Below, piece after piece: positions 1 to 10,793 of a DNA stretch of 64,000 nucleotides (positions are counted from its first letter, which is position 1; each line of letters opens with the position of its first letter). Below the pieces are notes generated by a model that was given only the letters and a program-made list of their open reading frames with translations, did not search any database and had not been told where the DNA came from. The translations under genes and the position numbers were made by a program. Origin of the DNA: Erwinia tasmaniensis Et1/99 (GTDB lineage: Bacteria > Pseudomonadota > Gammaproteobacteria > Enterobacterales > Enterobacteriaceae); contig NC_010694.1 of NCBI RefSeq assembly GCF_000026185.1, positions 1-64,000 of the forward strand, given 5' to 3'.

Positions 1-441
1 TTAGATCAGCTTTTTCCAGCTATCGATCCATTCTCCGGCAGGATCTTCCGGGATTTCATGCTCAAGCACGTCAATTTCCAGGCGATCGCCAATACGTTGA
101 GCCCCCAGAGAGGTGAGCAGCTCGTCAAATTGACGGATCGCACCGCAGAAAAGATCGTATTCGCGGTTACCCAGGCCGACAGCACCGTAACGCAGATGAC
201 TTAGATCCGGCTGCCGTTCCTTAATGGCCTCAAACAGCGGCTGGATGTTATCAGGCAGCTCGCCGGCTCCGTGGGTAGAGGTCACGATAATCCAGATCCC
301 CTCCAGCGGCAGCTCTTCCAGTTCTGGCCCGTGAAGCGTGGTGGTGGAATGACCGTCTTCAGAGAGCTTCTCATCCAGATGATCGGCCACGTATTCCGAG
401 CTGCCTAGCGTACTGCCACTGATTAAAATAATGTCGGCCAT
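1..441 (-). CDS. mioC: MioC, FMN-binding flavodoxin-like protein
   Basis: This is a small single-domain flavodoxin. The N-terminal segment SGSTLGSSEYVAD (about residues 8-20) is the phosphate-binding loop for FMN, and STHGAGELPDN (about 54-64) and LGNREYDLFCGA (about 90-101) match the other flavin-contacting loops. The 146-residue length fits the family (E. coli MioC has 147). MioC is known as an electron carrier that supports biotin synthase in vitro. The stop codon lies at the very edge of the window. In relatives the gene is transcribed into oriC, so the origin is expected just left of base 1. It lies on the same strand as asnC, ovoA, viaA and ravA. The identification is secure; the physiological role in this organism is inferred. 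Confidence 0.95.
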   Translation of the reverse strand: MADIILISGSTLGSSEYVADHLDEKLSEDGHSTTTLHGPELEELPLEGIWIIVTSTHGAGELPDNIQPLFEAIKERQPDLSHLRYGAVGLGNREYDLFCGAIRQFDELLTSLGAQRIGDRLEIDVLEHEIPEDPAGEWIDSWKKLI

Positions 442-501
442 AATCTGATCCCAGTGTGATGATGGCGGGCATTGTACGCTGTGATCAGATTGGGATCTAC
501 C

Positions 502-510
502 TGTGGGTAA
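502..510 (-). promoter_or_regulatory. DnaA-box-like 9-mer upstream of mioC
   Basis: Read on the minus strand the 9-mer is TTACCCACA, one mismatch from the consensus TTWTNCACA. It lies 61 bp upstream of the mioC start. The E. coli mioC promoter is known to carry a DnaA box, so position and sequence agree. A single box with one mismatch could also occur by chance. Confidence 0.4.
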
Positions 511-654
511 GTAGGGGTATTTCTTATTTTTTATTTGTTCACTGACTCGGTTTATCCCGGCTTTTATTCGCCGTCAGGCAGGCAGTGGACGGATGACGAC
601 AAAACCGTCCGCGTTGCACGGCACGATCGGGGTGTGGATAATTTTATGCACCGA

Positions 655-1116
655 TCACGGAATAATGGTGCGCATAATCGGGTTCTGCAACGAGATAAGG
701 GTTTCGGTGGACTGGATCTCATCGATGGTTTGGATCTTGTTGATCAGAACCTGTTGCAGGGCATCTATCGATCGGCACATGACCTTAATAAAGATGCTGT
801 AATGGCCGGTGGTGTAATACGCCTCCACGACCTCATTTAACGCTTCCAGACGAGCGAGCGCGGAGGGATAGTTTTTGGCGCTTTTCAAAATGATGCCGAT
901 AAAACAGCAGACGTCGTAGCCGAGCTGTTTGGGGTCGATCTCAACCCGCGTGCCCTTAATGATGCCCGCCTGCTTCATTTTTTCTACGCGGACGTGGATG
1001 GTGCCGGGGCTGACGTTAAACTGTTTGGCCAGCTCGGCATAGGCGGTACGGGCATTGTCCATCAGGGCTATCAGGATGCCGCGATCGAGGTTATCTGGCT
1101 GCATATTCTCTGCCAT
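655..1116 (-). CDS. asnC: AsnC, Lrp/AsnC-family transcriptional regulator
   Basis: An N-terminal winged helix-turn-helix (LDRGILIALMDNARTAYAELAKQFNVSPGTIHVRVEKM, quoted in part: residues ~10-46) is followed by an alpha-beta RAM ligand-binding domain with YYTTGHYSIFIKVM (about 99-112). The length is 153 residues against 152 in E. coli, and the sequence is near-identical through the DNA-binding domain. In E. coli AsnC activates the divergent asparagine synthetase gene asnA in response to asparagine. Here asnA is not adjacent: the upstream gene is ovoA on the same strand. The regulator therefore either controls asnA elsewhere, controls mioC/itself, or has been rewired. The start at 1116 gives the expected N-terminus. 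Confidence 0.95.
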   Translation of the reverse strand: MAENMQPDNLDRGILIALMDNARTAYAELAKQFNVSPGTIHVRVEKMKQAGIIKGTRVEIDPKQLGYDVCCFIGIILKSAKNYPSALARLEALNEVVEAYYTTGHYSIFIKVMCRSIDALQQVLINKIQTIDEIQSTETLISLQNPIMRTIIP

Positions 1117-1205
1117 AGTGGTTCCGTTATTATCGGATATTCAGTTGGGGTGCGGTTAATGTGCGGTATTGTGAACAAAATGGCAATCCGCTTGCGGAAG
1201 TGACA

Positions 1206-1227
1206 GCGGGCATCCTCCGATGCCCGC
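1206..1227 (-). terminator. Hairpin just downstream of ovoA
   Basis: A perfect 9-bp inverted repeat (GCGGGCATC / GATGCCCGC) with a 4-base loop lies 6 bp past the ovoA stop. On the minus strand it is not followed by a T run, so it may be a weak or Rho-assisted terminator, or an mRNA 3'-end stabiliser between ovoA and asnC. Confidence 0.5.
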
Positions 1228-1233
1228 CGTAGA

Positions 1234-3393
1234 CTAACGTTTACGCCACAGGGTTAACTGCGCCACGCTGTGCTGATATTTGCGCGCCGTTTCACGAATG
1301 ACAAACGGCACGTCCTGAGGCGGGGCCAGCTCCTCAAAGTCGGCGGCCAGCAGACGTTGCAGCGCCTGATAAGTCGAGAGCGCTTCGCCGTTTTCACGAA
1401 TGCCGCCCAGCCAGTTCTCTTTCGGCGTGAACTCTTCAAGCCAAGTATAGGGGGATGAGAGCATCAGTACGCCGCCGGGGCGGATCATGGGCGCGATGTC
1501 CGCAAGGAAGCGCGCCGGCTGGCGCAGGCGGTCAATCAGGTTAGCGGCCAGCACCAGATCCCAGGCTTCCTGCTGGGGTTTCAGGTTGCAGGCATCCCCC
1601 TGTACAAACCGGATGCGGCTGGCCTGCTCCGGGCCGAGATCGAAGTCCGGCAAATGCACCTGACGGTATTCGACCAGGTCGCCTTCTTCCTGGGTGACAT
1701 AGCGGAAATCTTCGCCGCGGGTCAGTTGCAGAGCCACGTCGATAAAACGCGCCGAGTAGTCCATTCCGACCACCTGCTCAAAATGACGCGCCAGCTCAAA
1801 GCTGGCACGTCCGGTAGCACAGCCGATATCCAGCGCGCGCTGGTGGTGCTGACTGATACCGCAGGCGATCTTCGCCAGCGCCTTGGCGTAATTTTCCACG
1901 GCGAAGTACTCTGGGCCGTACTGGAAATCGAGATACTGTGACACCATGCTGTCCGTTTCATACGGGTTGGAGTGCAGGCTCTCCTGATGTTGCGAAACCA
2001 CATAGCGGAATCCCGCATGCTGGAAGAAATGGCGTCGGAAGGCATAGCGAGCAGATTTCAGGGCCTCATTGCCGGTAGATATCCAGCTGCCGCCCTTAAT
2101 CAGCGTGTGTTTGCCATCAAAGGTCGGGGTGGAGAAATCATCGTATAAAGGGTGGACGCGAAAGCCCGGAAAACCGTTGATTGGCGTCGTGGTCCACTGC
2201 CAGACATTGCCAACCAGGTCGAAGAATTCGCCCTGGGCAAAGCGGTCTATTGGGCAAGAAGATGCCCAGCAGGCCAGATTAATATTGCCCGGTGCATCAT
2301 TCCAGTCCGGCTGGTCGCCCTCAACCTGCTCGCGCAGGCTCATCCATTCACTCTCCGCCGGCAGCTGGATCGACAGGCCGGTCTCCTCCGCTTTCCAGCG
2401 GCAGAATGCGGCAGCCTCCAGCTGATTGACCTCGGCCGGCCAGTCCCACGGCATCGCCACTTCTTCTGCCAGCAGGCGCAGCCTTAATTCTTCCGGCTGC
2501 TGTGGTGAACCTCGCCAAAAGGTCGGCATCTCCGCCGCGGAAAATTCACGCCAGCCCCAGCCTTCGTCATCCCACCAGCGTTGGTTCTGATAGCCTCCCG
2601 CGGCAACGAAAGCAAAAAATTCGGCATGACTGACCAGCATGCGGCTGGCCTGAAATGGCTTCACTTCGGTGACCAGGCTGCCGTACTCATTATCCCAGCC
2701 GTAGGTATCATCCGTTTTCCCCTGCGTCACGCGGCGACCGGCGACCTGTACCAGGCTGTTGGCCGGCACCGCCATACGATCGTGACGCGCATCGGGACAG
2801 GCAGGCCAGTGCGGCTGGGCGCTGACCCACGCCAGCGGCAGCTGGCGGATCAGCACGCTTGAGGTTTCCAGATGGATGCGCTCATGCTCGATCCCCATCA
2901 GGATAACCCATGCCGGGCTATCCCAGCCGATCGGCAACGTCAACGGCATCTGCTGAATAAACTGCTCAACGAGGTGGCGAACTTTTCCACGATAGTCGCG
3001 CAGTTCTGCCAGCGACGGCCAGCTGTAGTGGCTGTTATCCAGGTCGTCCCAGCTCATTTCGTCGACGCCAATCGCCATTGTCGCTTCGATCCTGTCGTCA
3101 ACGCGCGCGTCGATAAGCCCCCCCGCCATCAACTTGTTGATATAGAAGGTGGCGGTATGGCCGTAATAGAAGATCAGCGGGTGACGCAGTGAAATGGCCT
3201 TGGTGTACCAGGCGCGCTCATCGGTAAGGCAGTCAAACAGGCTTTCATAGAGTTCCCAGGTCTTGCTGAAGTCGCTCAGTATCTGCAGTCGTTTTTGTTG
3301 TGGATCGCCACCGCTGAGCGTCAGCATGCGGGTTGGGGCGGGTAATCCTGTCTGGTGTTGTTGCGCGGTCACGTCGTGCTCCCATTTTGCCAT
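1234..3393 (-). CDS. ovoA: OvoA, 5-histidylcysteine sulfoxide synthase / mercaptohistidine methyltransferase
   Basis: This 719-residue bifunctional enzyme makes ovothiol A, a methylated thiol-histidine antioxidant. The N-terminal DinB-like helical domain carries the non-haem iron ligands: H79 and the HX3H pair H170/H174, in HERIHLE. The middle is a sulfatase-modifying-factor/EgtB-type domain (for example DLVGNVWQWT and IKGGSWISTGNEA, about 390-440), which couples cysteine to histidine with O2. The C-terminal third is a SAM methyltransferase with the glycine motif LDIGCATGR (about 510-520). The fusion of all three parts distinguishes OvoA from EgtB of ergothioneine synthesis. As established knowledge, the first OvoA characterised came from Erwinia tasmaniensis. 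The gene follows viaA by 63 bp on the same strand and occupies the place of asnA in E. coli. Confidence 0.93.
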   Translation of the reverse strand: MAKWEHDVTAQQHQTGLPAPTRMLTLSGGDPQQKRLQILSDFSKTWELYESLFDCLTDERAWYTKAISLRHPLIFYYGHTATFYINKLMAGGLIDARVDDRIEATMAIGVDEMSWDDLDNSHYSWPSLAELRDYRGKVRHLVEQFIQQMPLTLPIGWDSPAWVILMGIEHERIHLETSSVLIRQLPLAWVSAQPHWPACPDARHDRMAVPANSLVQVAGRRVTQGKTDDTYGWDNEYGSLVTEVKPFQASRMLVSHAEFFAFVAAGGYQNQRWWDDEGWGWREFSAAEMPTFWRGSPQQPEELRLRLLAEEVAMPWDWPAEVNQLEAAAFCRWKAEETGLSIQLPAESEWMSLREQVEGDQPDWNDAPGNINLACWASSCPIDRFAQGEFFDLVGNVWQWTTTPINGFPGFRVHPLYDDFSTPTFDGKHTLIKGGSWISTGNEALKSARYAFRRHFFQHAGFRYVVSQHQESLHSNPYETDSMVSQYLDFQYGPEYFAVENYAKALAKIACGISQHHQRALDIGCATGRASFELARHFEQVVGMDYSARFIDVALQLTRGEDFRYVTQEEGDLVEYRQVHLPDFDLGPEQASRIRFVQGDACNLKPQQEAWDLVLAANLIDRLRQPARFLADIAPMIRPGGVLMLSSPYTWLEEFTPKENWLGGIRENGEALSTYQALQRLLAADFEELAPPQDVPFVIRETARKYQHSVAQLTLWRKR

Positions 3394-3456
3394 TGGCTAA
3401 AGCGTATATATCACTATAGCAAATAAGCTTTTCAGCACGGTGACAAAGGGGATGGA

Positions 3457-4917
3457 TCAACGTTTCCAGCGGCGTAACAGTCGACTTTTCAGCCCGGTAT
3501 CGAAGCGCCAGATATGGTTAAAAATGCGCATGATGCCGGGTTTTCCATGATCGGACATGGCAACGGCGTGGAAGCGCTGGCGCTGCTGTTCCTGATGAGT
3601 GCGCACGCGTGTTATCAAGGCATCCGGCAGGCGCTGGGCGATGAAATCAGAAAGAACTACCGCGTCGGCGTCATGCCATTGCACATCGGACAGCTTAACT
3701 AACACCGCCTCAAGGCAGGCGGCGAGATCGGTGCCGCCACGAAAACGCTGGCTGAGAAAACGAATTGCCTGACTGATGCCATCGCCAGCCGTTAGCTCAT
3801 AGCTAATGACCTGGTGGGCAAACAGCATAATGTAGCAGCGGCGTTTTTCCGCCAGCGCCACCTTGAGCAGGGCGAGACAAAAGGCTTTCGCGCAGCGCTC
3901 GTTAAACCCGCCCATTGAGCCGGAAGTATCGACGCAGACGATAAACGGACCGCGCTGTTGCGGATCGTGATGCTGGTGGGCAACCGGGCGCTGCGTGATG
4001 TGATCATGCCAGCTTTCCCCCTGCAGGCGATAGGTCAGCAGGCGTTTCTCCACCAGCCGGCGATAAAACTCAATCTCCAGTTCGCTAATGCCGAGCGTGG
4101 CCAGCTCCGGCGGCAGCAGGCGCAGGATATCATCACTCTGGTGCAGGCCATTGACCTCTTCCGGCACGCTGGCCGGCTCACGCACCGGCTGGTGAAAAAT
4201 TTCCGCGGGCGCATCGTCTGACGGTACCGGCTTCGCTTCGCGGCTGCGCCCCAGTCGTTGAGCCAGCTTTAGCAGCTCCGGCTGGCTGGCGAGGAAGTCG
4301 CCGTACTGCACGATAAGCTGATAATCGTCGCGTTGTAATTCACCGCGGGTCAGATCCCACAGTCTGCCCGCCGCCGCCTCGTCGTCATCTGCCAGCACCG
4401 GGGCCAGCTGGCCGCTCATTGCGAGGCGCTGTTGCAATTCTGCCAGCAGCTTTTCCCGTTCCTTGTCGAGCAGCTGTTGGTTAAGCGTCAGGGTCTGCAA
4501 CGTCAGGCTCAGACGCCAGCGCTGTAGAAATAGCGTTTGCTGTGCGCTATTGCACTGCTGGGTATCGTTATTGGCGATCAGCGCCTGCGCCTTCTCGTTA
4601 AACGGTGATGCCTGATGAGCAAGCCATGCCAGCAGATCGGGCAATCCGGCGTTAAAATCGCGCAGGCTCAGCGCCTGATACTGCTGAAAACGCTGAAACT
4701 CCGCTTCCAGCAGCGGCGGTACGGCGGTGGATTTCAGCTGTTGCAGAATATCCGCCTTGTGCCGGGGCAGGTCGCGTGTCAGCACGTTTTTTAGCACGGG
4801 AAACTTCTCAAAGAAGACGGCCAGCTGTGGCGAGGCCAGCAGCGTCATCACCAGCTCTTCCACCAGATCGTTCTCGTTGATCGACAGAAAAAGGCTTAGC
4901 GTATCAAGCGAGATCAC
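3457..4917 (-). CDS. viaA: ViaA, VWA-domain partner of the MoxR ATPase RavA
   Basis: The C-terminal von Willebrand factor A domain shows the metal-binding MIDAS motif DTSGS at residues 330-334 and a later GGTD (about 394-397). The N-terminal half is a helical region rich in Gln and Leu. The length of 486 residues fits E. coli ViaA (483). ViaA binds RavA and stimulates its ATPase; the pair has been linked to respiratory complexes, lysine decarboxylase and aminoglycoside sensitivity. Its start overlaps the ravA stop by 4 bp (ATGA type), so the two are translationally coupled in one operon. Confidence 0.95.
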   Translation of the reverse strand: MISLDTLSLFLSINENDLVEELVMTLLASPQLAVFFEKFPVLKNVLTRDLPRHKADILQQLKSTAVPPLLEAEFQRFQQYQALSLRDFNAGLPDLLAWLAHQASPFNEKAQALIANNDTQQCNSAQQTLFLQRWRLSLTLQTLTLNQQLLDKEREKLLAELQQRLAMSGQLAPVLADDDEAAAGRLWDLTRGELQRDDYQLIVQYGDFLASQPELLKLAQRLGRSREAKPVPSDDAPAEIFHQPVREPASVPEEVNGLHQSDDILRLLPPELATLGISELEIEFYRRLVEKRLLTYRLQGESWHDHITQRPVAHQHHDPQQRGPFIVCVDTSGSMGGFNERCAKAFCLALLKVALAEKRRCYIMLFAHQVISYELTAGDGISQAIRFLSQRFRGGTDLAACLEAVLVKLSDVQWHDADAVVLSDFIAQRLPDALITRVRTHQEQQRQRFHAVAMSDHGKPGIMRIFNHIWRFDTGLKSRLLRRWKR

Positions 4918-6407
4918 CGGCGCGCCTGCTTCAGCTGTTCAGCGACCTGCTGTAAGCTTTCCTCCACTTTTGCCAGCCAGTCATCGCTGATAAACAGGCA
5001 GCGATGGTACTGGCTGAACAGGGTACGCTGCGCCCGCAGTTGGGTGTCCAGCTCATCCAGCGCCTGTGAGATCTCCTCGGGTAGCCCCTGCTGCGGTTTA
5101 CCGGGCAGCATCAGGCGCGAAGCCTGTAGGCTGATATCCCGTAGCGTCAGGCAGTCGTTATCGTCAACATGCAGGTCAAGGACCTGCGCAAAACCAATGC
5201 CGTTGAGTTTGCCGCGCACCTCGCCACCTTTTTGCAGCCAGTGTTCCAGCGCTTCACGGGGTAAGGCGATATGCGTCACCGGTATTTCGTGCAGCGTCAG
5301 CGGCTTTTGCAACATCAGCGTCAGTGCCTCGGCGGCGAGCGCGATGGGCAAATCGTAGTGTGGCTTACGGCTGAACATACCGCCGTGTTTTTCCAGGCGA
5401 ATGGCCTGCTCCACGCTTTCCTGCTGCTGTAATGCCAGGCGGCGCGTTGTGATTTGTTGCAGCTTGAATAGCATTGGCTGCTGCTGCCAGGCATGCTGGG
5501 TGATCAGATTATCCAGCTCACGATCAAGCAGTTTCATTGACCCCATGTCATGCCACAGGCAGTCTTTCAGCAAAATTAAATCTATCGGGGCAATGGCATT
5601 GCGCCCGCTGTAGAAGGCGCTTGCCTGTAACAGATGGATGGCTTTTTTCCAGCGGCGATCGGAAATATAGGGCGCTTCAGGTTGGCCCTCTAACTGCTCG
5701 CGCAGCCGGAAGATAAGCTCAAAAACGTCATCCGGCAGGTTGACCTGACTGATGCCCTGCTGCCACTGCCTATACTCTTCGTCGCTAATGCACAGCGAGT
5801 CCGCTACCGGATTTTGATTTTCATCCTGCTGGTGGGTGAGCAAACTGCGGAAGTTCTGCTTTTCATGCACGTTGTCCAGCCACAGGCGGATTAACATGCG
5901 GTCATACAGGGCTTCTAAACCACTGTCGGCCTCCGGCAGTTCGTTGGAGGCGGTGACCAGCAGGCGCATGGGGATTTTTTCTTCACTGTCGCCATTACGG
6001 AAACGGCGCTCGTTAATTGCCGTCAGCAGCGTGTTCAGGATGGCAGGGCCGGCCTTCCAGATCTCATCCAGAAAAACGATTTCCGCATCGGGAAGATAGC
6101 CTTTGGTCAGGCGCTGGTAGCGGCCTTCATCTTTCAGTGCTTGAATGGAAAGGGGGCCAAAGACCTCTTCCGGAGTGGAAAAGCGTGTCATCAGATATTC
6201 AAAAGCGCGCGCGTGTTGAAAAGCGAACTTCAACCGTCGGGCGATCAGACTTTTAGCGATACCTGGGGGGCCGAGTAAAAACACGCTTTCGCCGCACAGC
6301 GCGGCCAGCAGGCAAAGGCGGATCGCATGATGACGCTCATAGAGTCCTTTCTCTAAAGCGTTGCTAAGGCGAGAGATGCGTTCTGCCAGTAATTGAGAGT
6401 GGGCCAT
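4914..6407 (-). CDS. ravA: RavA, MoxR-family AAA+ ATPase
   Basis: This is a hexameric AAA+ ATPase. Walker A is GPPGIAKS at residues 46-53, Walker B is EIVFLDE (about 109-115), and sensor 1 lies near [13 protein letters not shown] chose the ATG at 6407 because it gives the conserved N-terminus [14 protein letters not shown] and 497 residues, the family length (E. coli 498). An upstream in-frame start at 6464 would add 19 unconserved residues. The C-terminal part carries the triple-helical and LARA regions that in E. coli contact lysine decarboxylase. It is the first gene of ravA-viaA and is divergent from kup across 258 bp. Confidence 0.95.
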   Translation of the reverse strand: MAHSQLLAERISRLSNALEKGLYERHHAIRLCLLAALCGESVFLLGPPGIAKSLIARRLKFAFQHARAFEYLMTRFSTPEEVFGPLSIQALKDEGRYQRLTKGYLPDAEIVFLDEIWKAGPAILNTLLTAINERRFRNGDSEEKIPMRLLVTASNELPEADSGLEALYDRMLIRLWLDNVHEKQNFRSLLTHQQDENQNPVADSLCISDEEYRQWQQGISQVNLPDDVFELIFRLREQLEGQPEAPYISDRRWKKAIHLLQASAFYSGRNAIAPIDLILLKDCLWHDMGSMKLLDRELDNLITQHAWQQQPMLFKLQQITTRRLALQQQESVEQAIRLEKHGGMFSRKPHYDLPIALAAEALTLMLQKPLTLHEIPVTHIALPREALEHWLQKGGEVRGKLNGIGFAQVLDLHVDDNDCLTLRDISLQASRLMLPGKPQQGLPEEISQALDELDTQLRAQRTLFSQYHRCLFISDDWLAKVEESLQQVAEQLKQARR

Positions 6408-6665
6408 AATCAAACATTCATCCTTTTCTACGGTCAGGCCAGCATCGTTGGCTGGCGAGCGCAAGCACTACTGGCTATGATGCTTGAAAGAGTTGAGAGT
6501 CGTCAGCTTTTTTATTATCAAAGGGTGACAGGACCACGGATGATGTCATTTTATCGGCAATTAAGGATAGGTATTCATTATGGATCGTGCATACTGTGCG
6601 CGTTTTGACGGGCAGCTGAACCGTGCGCAATCCTGCGTGAGTCCACCGCAACAAAAGACAAATCT

Positions 6666-8534
6666 ATGAGTTCTGAGAAGAAGCAATCCCTGGGCGCTGT
6701 CACACTGGCCGCCATCGGCGTGGTATATGGTGATATTGGCACCAGTCCTCTGTACACCCTGCGCGAATGCCTTTCCGGGCAGTTTGGGTTCGGCGTGGAG
6801 CACGATGCGGTATTCGGCTTTTTATCGCTGATTTTCTGGCTGCTGATCCTGACCGTTTCGTTAAAGTATATCAGTTACGTGATGCGCGCCGATAATGCCG
6901 GTGAGGGCGGGATCCTGACGCTGATGTCGCTGGCAGGCCGTTATACCGGGTCACGCTCCACGGCGATACTGGTGATCATGGGCCTGATCGGCGGCAGCTT
7001 CTTTTACGGCGAGGTGGTGATCACTCCGGCGGTATCGGTGCTTTCGGCGATGGAAGGGCTGGAGGTGGTGGCGCCTTCGCTGGAACGCTATATTGTGCCG
7101 ATGGCTATCGCCGTACTGACCCTGCTGTTTGTCATTCAGAAACATGGCACGGGTATCGTTGGCAAACTGTTTGCCCCGGTGATGCTGCTATGGTTTATCG
7201 TGCTTGCCGTGCTCGGCGCACGTGGGATTGCTGATAACCCTCAGGTGCTACAAGCCCTGAATCCCTACTGGGCGGTGCACTTCTTTATTGAATATCAATC
7301 TGTCTCTTTCTTTGCGCTGGGCGCCGTCGTGCTGGCAATTACCGGCGTTGAGGCGCTGTATGCCGATATGGGCCACTTCGGCAAGTTCCCCATCCGTCTG
7401 GCGTGGTTTGTCGTGGTACTGCCTTCGCTGGTGCTGAACTATTTCGGCCAGGGCGCGCTGCTGCTGAAGCACCCGGAAGCGATAAAAAATCCTTTCTTCC
7501 TGTTAGCCCCGGAGTGGGCGCTGATCCCGATGCTGATTCTGGCGGCGCTGGCCACGGTGATCGCCTCGCAGGCGGTGATATCCGGCGTCTTCTCTTTGAC
7601 CCGGCAGGCCGTTCGCCTGGGCTACCTGCCGCCGATGCGTATCGTTTACACCTCGGAGCAGGAATCGGGCCAAATCTATATCCCGGTGATTAACTGGCTG
7701 CTGTTTATGGCGGTGGTATTGGTAATACTTGGCTTTGAGCACTCCAGCAATCTGGCGGCCGCCTACGGCATCGCCGTGACCGGCACCATGGTGTTGACGG
7801 CTATTCTGTGCAGCACGGTGGCGATCCAGAACTGGCACTGGAACCGTTATCTGGTGATAACGTTACTGGTTGGCATGCTGTGCATCGATATCTCCCTGTT
7901 CTCGGCGAACGTGGTGAAGCTGCTCTCCGGCGGCTGGCTGCCGCTCTCGCTGGCTATCGTGATGTTTATCGTGATGACCACCTGGAAAAGTGAGCGTTTC
8001 CGCCTGCTGCGCCGTATGCATGAGCACGGAAATTCTCTGGAAGCGATGATCGCGTCACTGGAGAAATCGCCGCCGGTGCGCGTGCCGGGCACCGCCGTGT
8101 ATATGTCGCGCGCCCTCAACGTTATCCCGTTCGCCATGTTGCACAACCTTAAGCATAACAAGGTGTTGCACGAGCGCGTGGTGCTGCTGACGCTACGCAA
8201 TGAGGATGCCCCGTACGTGCACAACGTGAAGCGTGTGACTATCGAGCAGCTGTCGCCCACCTTCTGGCGCGTGGTGGCAAGCTACGGCTGGCGCGAAACG
8301 CCCAACGTGGAAGAAATTTTCCACCGCTGCGGTCTGGAAGGTCTGAGCTGCCGCATGATGGAAACCTCGTTCTTTATGTCGCATGAGTCGCTGATCCTCG
8401 GCAAACGACCATGGTATCTGCGCCTGCGCGGCAAGCTGTTCCTGATGCTGCAAAAGAATGCGCTGCGCGCGCCCGATCAGTTTGAAATCCCGCCTAATCG
8501 GGTGATCGAACTGGGGACACAGATAGAGATTTAG
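6666..8534 (+). CDS. kup: Kup, low-affinity potassium uptake permease
   Basis: This is a 622-residue K+/H+ symporter of the KUP/HAK/KT family. The first membrane segment carries the family signature [15 protein letters not shown] (about 18-32). About twelve hydrophobic segments follow up to residue ~440, then a hydrophilic C-terminal cytoplasmic domain ([12 protein letters not shown] onward). Length and sequence match E. coli Kup (622). It takes up K+ constitutively and matters most at low pH. No strong Shine-Dalgarno stands out before the ATG, but the N-terminus [23 protein letters not shown] aligns with the family from its first residues. It is divergent from ravA and convergent with the giant island gene. 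Confidence 0.96.
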   Translation: MSSEKKQSLGAVTLAAIGVVYGDIGTSPLYTLRECLSGQFGFGVEHDAVFGFLSLIFWLLILTVSLKYISYVMRADNAGEGGILTLMSLAGRYTGSRSTAILVIMGLIGGSFFYGEVVITPAVSVLSAMEGLEVVAPSLERYIVPMAIAVLTLLFVIQKHGTGIVGKLFAPVMLLWFIVLAVLGARGIADNPQVLQALNPYWAVHFFIEYQSVSFFALGAVVLAITGVEALYADMGHFGKFPIRLAWFVVVLPSLVLNYFGQGALLLKHPEAIKNPFFLLAPEWALIPMLILAALATVIASQAVISGVFSLTRQAVRLGYLPPMRIVYTSEQESGQIYIPVINWLLFMAVVLVILGFEHSSNLAAAYGIAVTGTMVLTAILCSTVAIQNWHWNRYLVITLLVGMLCIDISLFSANVVKLLSGGWLPLSLAIVMFIVMTTWKSERFRLLRRMHEHGNSLEAMIASLEKSPPVRVPGTAVYMSRALNVIPFAMLHNLKHNKVLHERVVLLTLRNEDAPYVHNVKRVTIEQLSPTFWRVVASYGWRETPNVEEIFHRCGLEGLSCRMMETSFFMSHESLILGKRPWYLRLRGKLFLMLQKNALRAPDQFEIPPNRVIELGTQIEI

Positions 8535-8562
8535 CCGATGGGAAAATGATATTTCTTATCCG

Positions 8563-8590
8563 CCAACCCGGTTTTCTCAGGCCGGGTTGG
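8563..8590 (+). terminator. Hairpin downstream of kup
   Basis: A perfect 9-bp inverted repeat CCAACCCGG / CCGGGTTGG with a 10-base loop lies 28 bp after the kup stop. The following bases TATTAC give only a weak U tract. It sits between kup and the convergent giant gene and could end transcription from the kup side. Confidence 0.6.
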
Positions 8591-8669
8591 TATTACGGTG
8601 CTTTCTCCCAGGATGTGGCGGGATGATCTTTTGGGTTGCACTGCGCTTTGTGCACCATGCCACGTAGGT

Positions 8670-10793
8670 TCACCATCGCTCAGTCGGTTTCCAGTGGTCA
8701 TTTGATTCACCGTGCGGCGGAAAATACCAGTGGTGGACTGACGGGTTGCCTTCAGTTTGCAGAATATGGTACCCGTATCCGGATTTATAATATACCGAAC
8801 CCACTTTTCCGTATTCCCCCCAACTTTTGGGATCGGCCAGGGTTCCCCTGTTTTCCCCGCCGTAGAACCAGTACCAGTTATCTTCCATACCGGAAGGGAA
8901 ATCCCAGTCGTTAAGAGAGGGGGTACCTTCTTTTCTTAAGATATAAAACAGGCGGTTATCGAAACAATAATAGACTTCGCCTGCGACGCCTTTCGACGTC
9001 GGCCGTTTGGGTTCAGTGTAGGTACCCGCTTTAAAGGATATAAATTCCCAGTGCTGGTCAGACAGGCCGGGAGCCGGAAAAATCCATTGATTGTCTGAAG
9101 GCCGGCCTGCCGTTTTAAGGGACAAAAAGCCATTTCCAGCCAGATAGTACACCGAGCCCGCTTTTCCATACTCAGCCCAGTGTTTAGGCGAGTGCAGTGT
9201 TCCCCTGCAATCCCCGGCATAGAGCCAGTAGGCGTCATCGGTCTTATCAGGGGGGAAATTCCAGCCGTAGAGTGACGGATTACCCGCCTTTCTCAGGATA
9301 TAAAACGATTTGTATTCGTCAGAATAATAGACTTCTCCCGCGATCCCTTCCTTATTTGGTCCTTTGGGTGCGATAAAGGAGCCCGCTTCCCAGGAGATGA
9401 ATTTCCAGTGCTTATTGGATGTCCCATCAGGGAAGTGCCAATCATGATCTGACGGCCGGCCTTCTGTTTTGAGGGTCAAATAGCCCGTCAGAAACTTAAA
9501 GTATACCGAGCCGGGTTTGCCATATTCATACCAGTTTTTAGGTGAGTCCAGGGTTCCGTTGTTTTCACCGCCGTAGATCCAGTGGGCATTATCCGTCTTA
9601 CCGGAAGGGAAAGACCAGCCTTCGGTCAAAGGGTTACCTTCTTTTTTCAGAATATAAAAAAATCGGTTCTTAAGGTCATAATAGACTTCTCCCACCGTGC
9701 CTTTAACACCCCGGTGTTTAGGGGCGTTGAAGGAACCCACTTCATAAGAGATGAATTCCCAGCGCTCGTTCGACTCTCCTCCAACCGGGTAAGACCAGCT
9801 AAGCTCTGATGGCCTGCCTTCGGATTTAAGGGTCAAATAGCCCACTTCAGCATCATGGTATACCGATCCTTTTTTCCCATACTCCGTCCAGTCTTTAGGT
9901 GACTCTGGGGTTCCCCGGTTTTTTCCAGCGCAGATCCAGTGCGCATCCTCTGCCTCACAAACAGGGAAATGCCAGCCCTGACTCGATGGCCTGCCTGCTG
10001 TCCTTAAAATATAAAAAAACTGATTATCTTCAGAGTAATAGACTTCGCCAGCGGTACCTTCAACACTCGGCAGCTTGGGCGATGTGAAGGAGCCCACTTC
10101 ATAACATATGAATATCCATAACTCATTAGATTCACCGGCATTCGGAAAAAACCAGAGGTTGTCTGATGGCCTGCCGTCGGCTGTAAGGCTCATATATCCC
10201 CATCCAACCTGATAATATACTGAACCCACTTGGCCGTATTCATTCCATTTTTTTGGGTTATCCAGGGTTCCCTGATTTTTCCCGGCGTAAATCCAGTCTG
10301 CATCGTCCTTCTCACCGCCAGGAAAATGCCAGCTATGTCTCGATGGTTCACCGCTTTTTTTCAAGATATAGAAAGACTCGCTGACGTGAGAGTAATAGAC
10401 GTTTCCAGCAACGCCTTTATCCTCCCAGGCCCTGGGTGTTTTAAACGTGCCTGCTTGCCAGGTGATAAATTCCCAATGCATATCAGACAGACCATTCTGA
10501 GGAAAGAACCATTGATGGTCTGAGGGTCTGCCTCCGGTTTTAAGAGTATAATAGCCATGTTTATCACCATAGAAAACTGAGCCAGATTTGCCATATTCAT
10601 ACCAGTCTTTCGGCTGCGCCAGTGTTCCAGGGTGGCGACCGGCGTACAGCCAGTTTTCATCGTCGCTGGCATCACTTGGGTATTTCCAGAAATGGCCTGA
10701 TGGAAGTCCTGTTTTCCTTAACTCGAAATATCTATTTCCTTTTGTGTTGATAAAAATATCACCGGGAAAACCAAAGTCATTCCATTCCTTTGG
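8670..10793 (-). repeat. Twelve ~59-residue aromatic repeats in giant protein A
   Basis: The C-terminal ~700 residues consist of 12 tandem units with a DNA period near 177 bp. Two types alternate. Type alpha reads PKxWxEYGKxGSVYY, then GYxxLKTxGRPSD, then WxFP, then SNxHWxFI. Type beta reads GVAGEVYYS, then FYILRKxGNPS, then GWxFP, then DxxWxYAGxxxGT. The order is alpha-alpha-(beta-alpha)x5. The spacing of Gly, Tyr, Pro and Trp recalls CBM5/12-type carbohydrate-binding modules, but this is only a resemblance by eye. Confidence 0.85.

Noticed and set aside
1653..3192. Frames antisense to ovoA on the plus strand
   Set aside because: They are mirror frames of a GC-rich conserved gene, with no family resemblance and no start signals.
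8636..8939. Plus-strand frames after kup antisense to giant gene A
   Set aside because: They are mirror frames of the repeat array without start signals or recognisable products.
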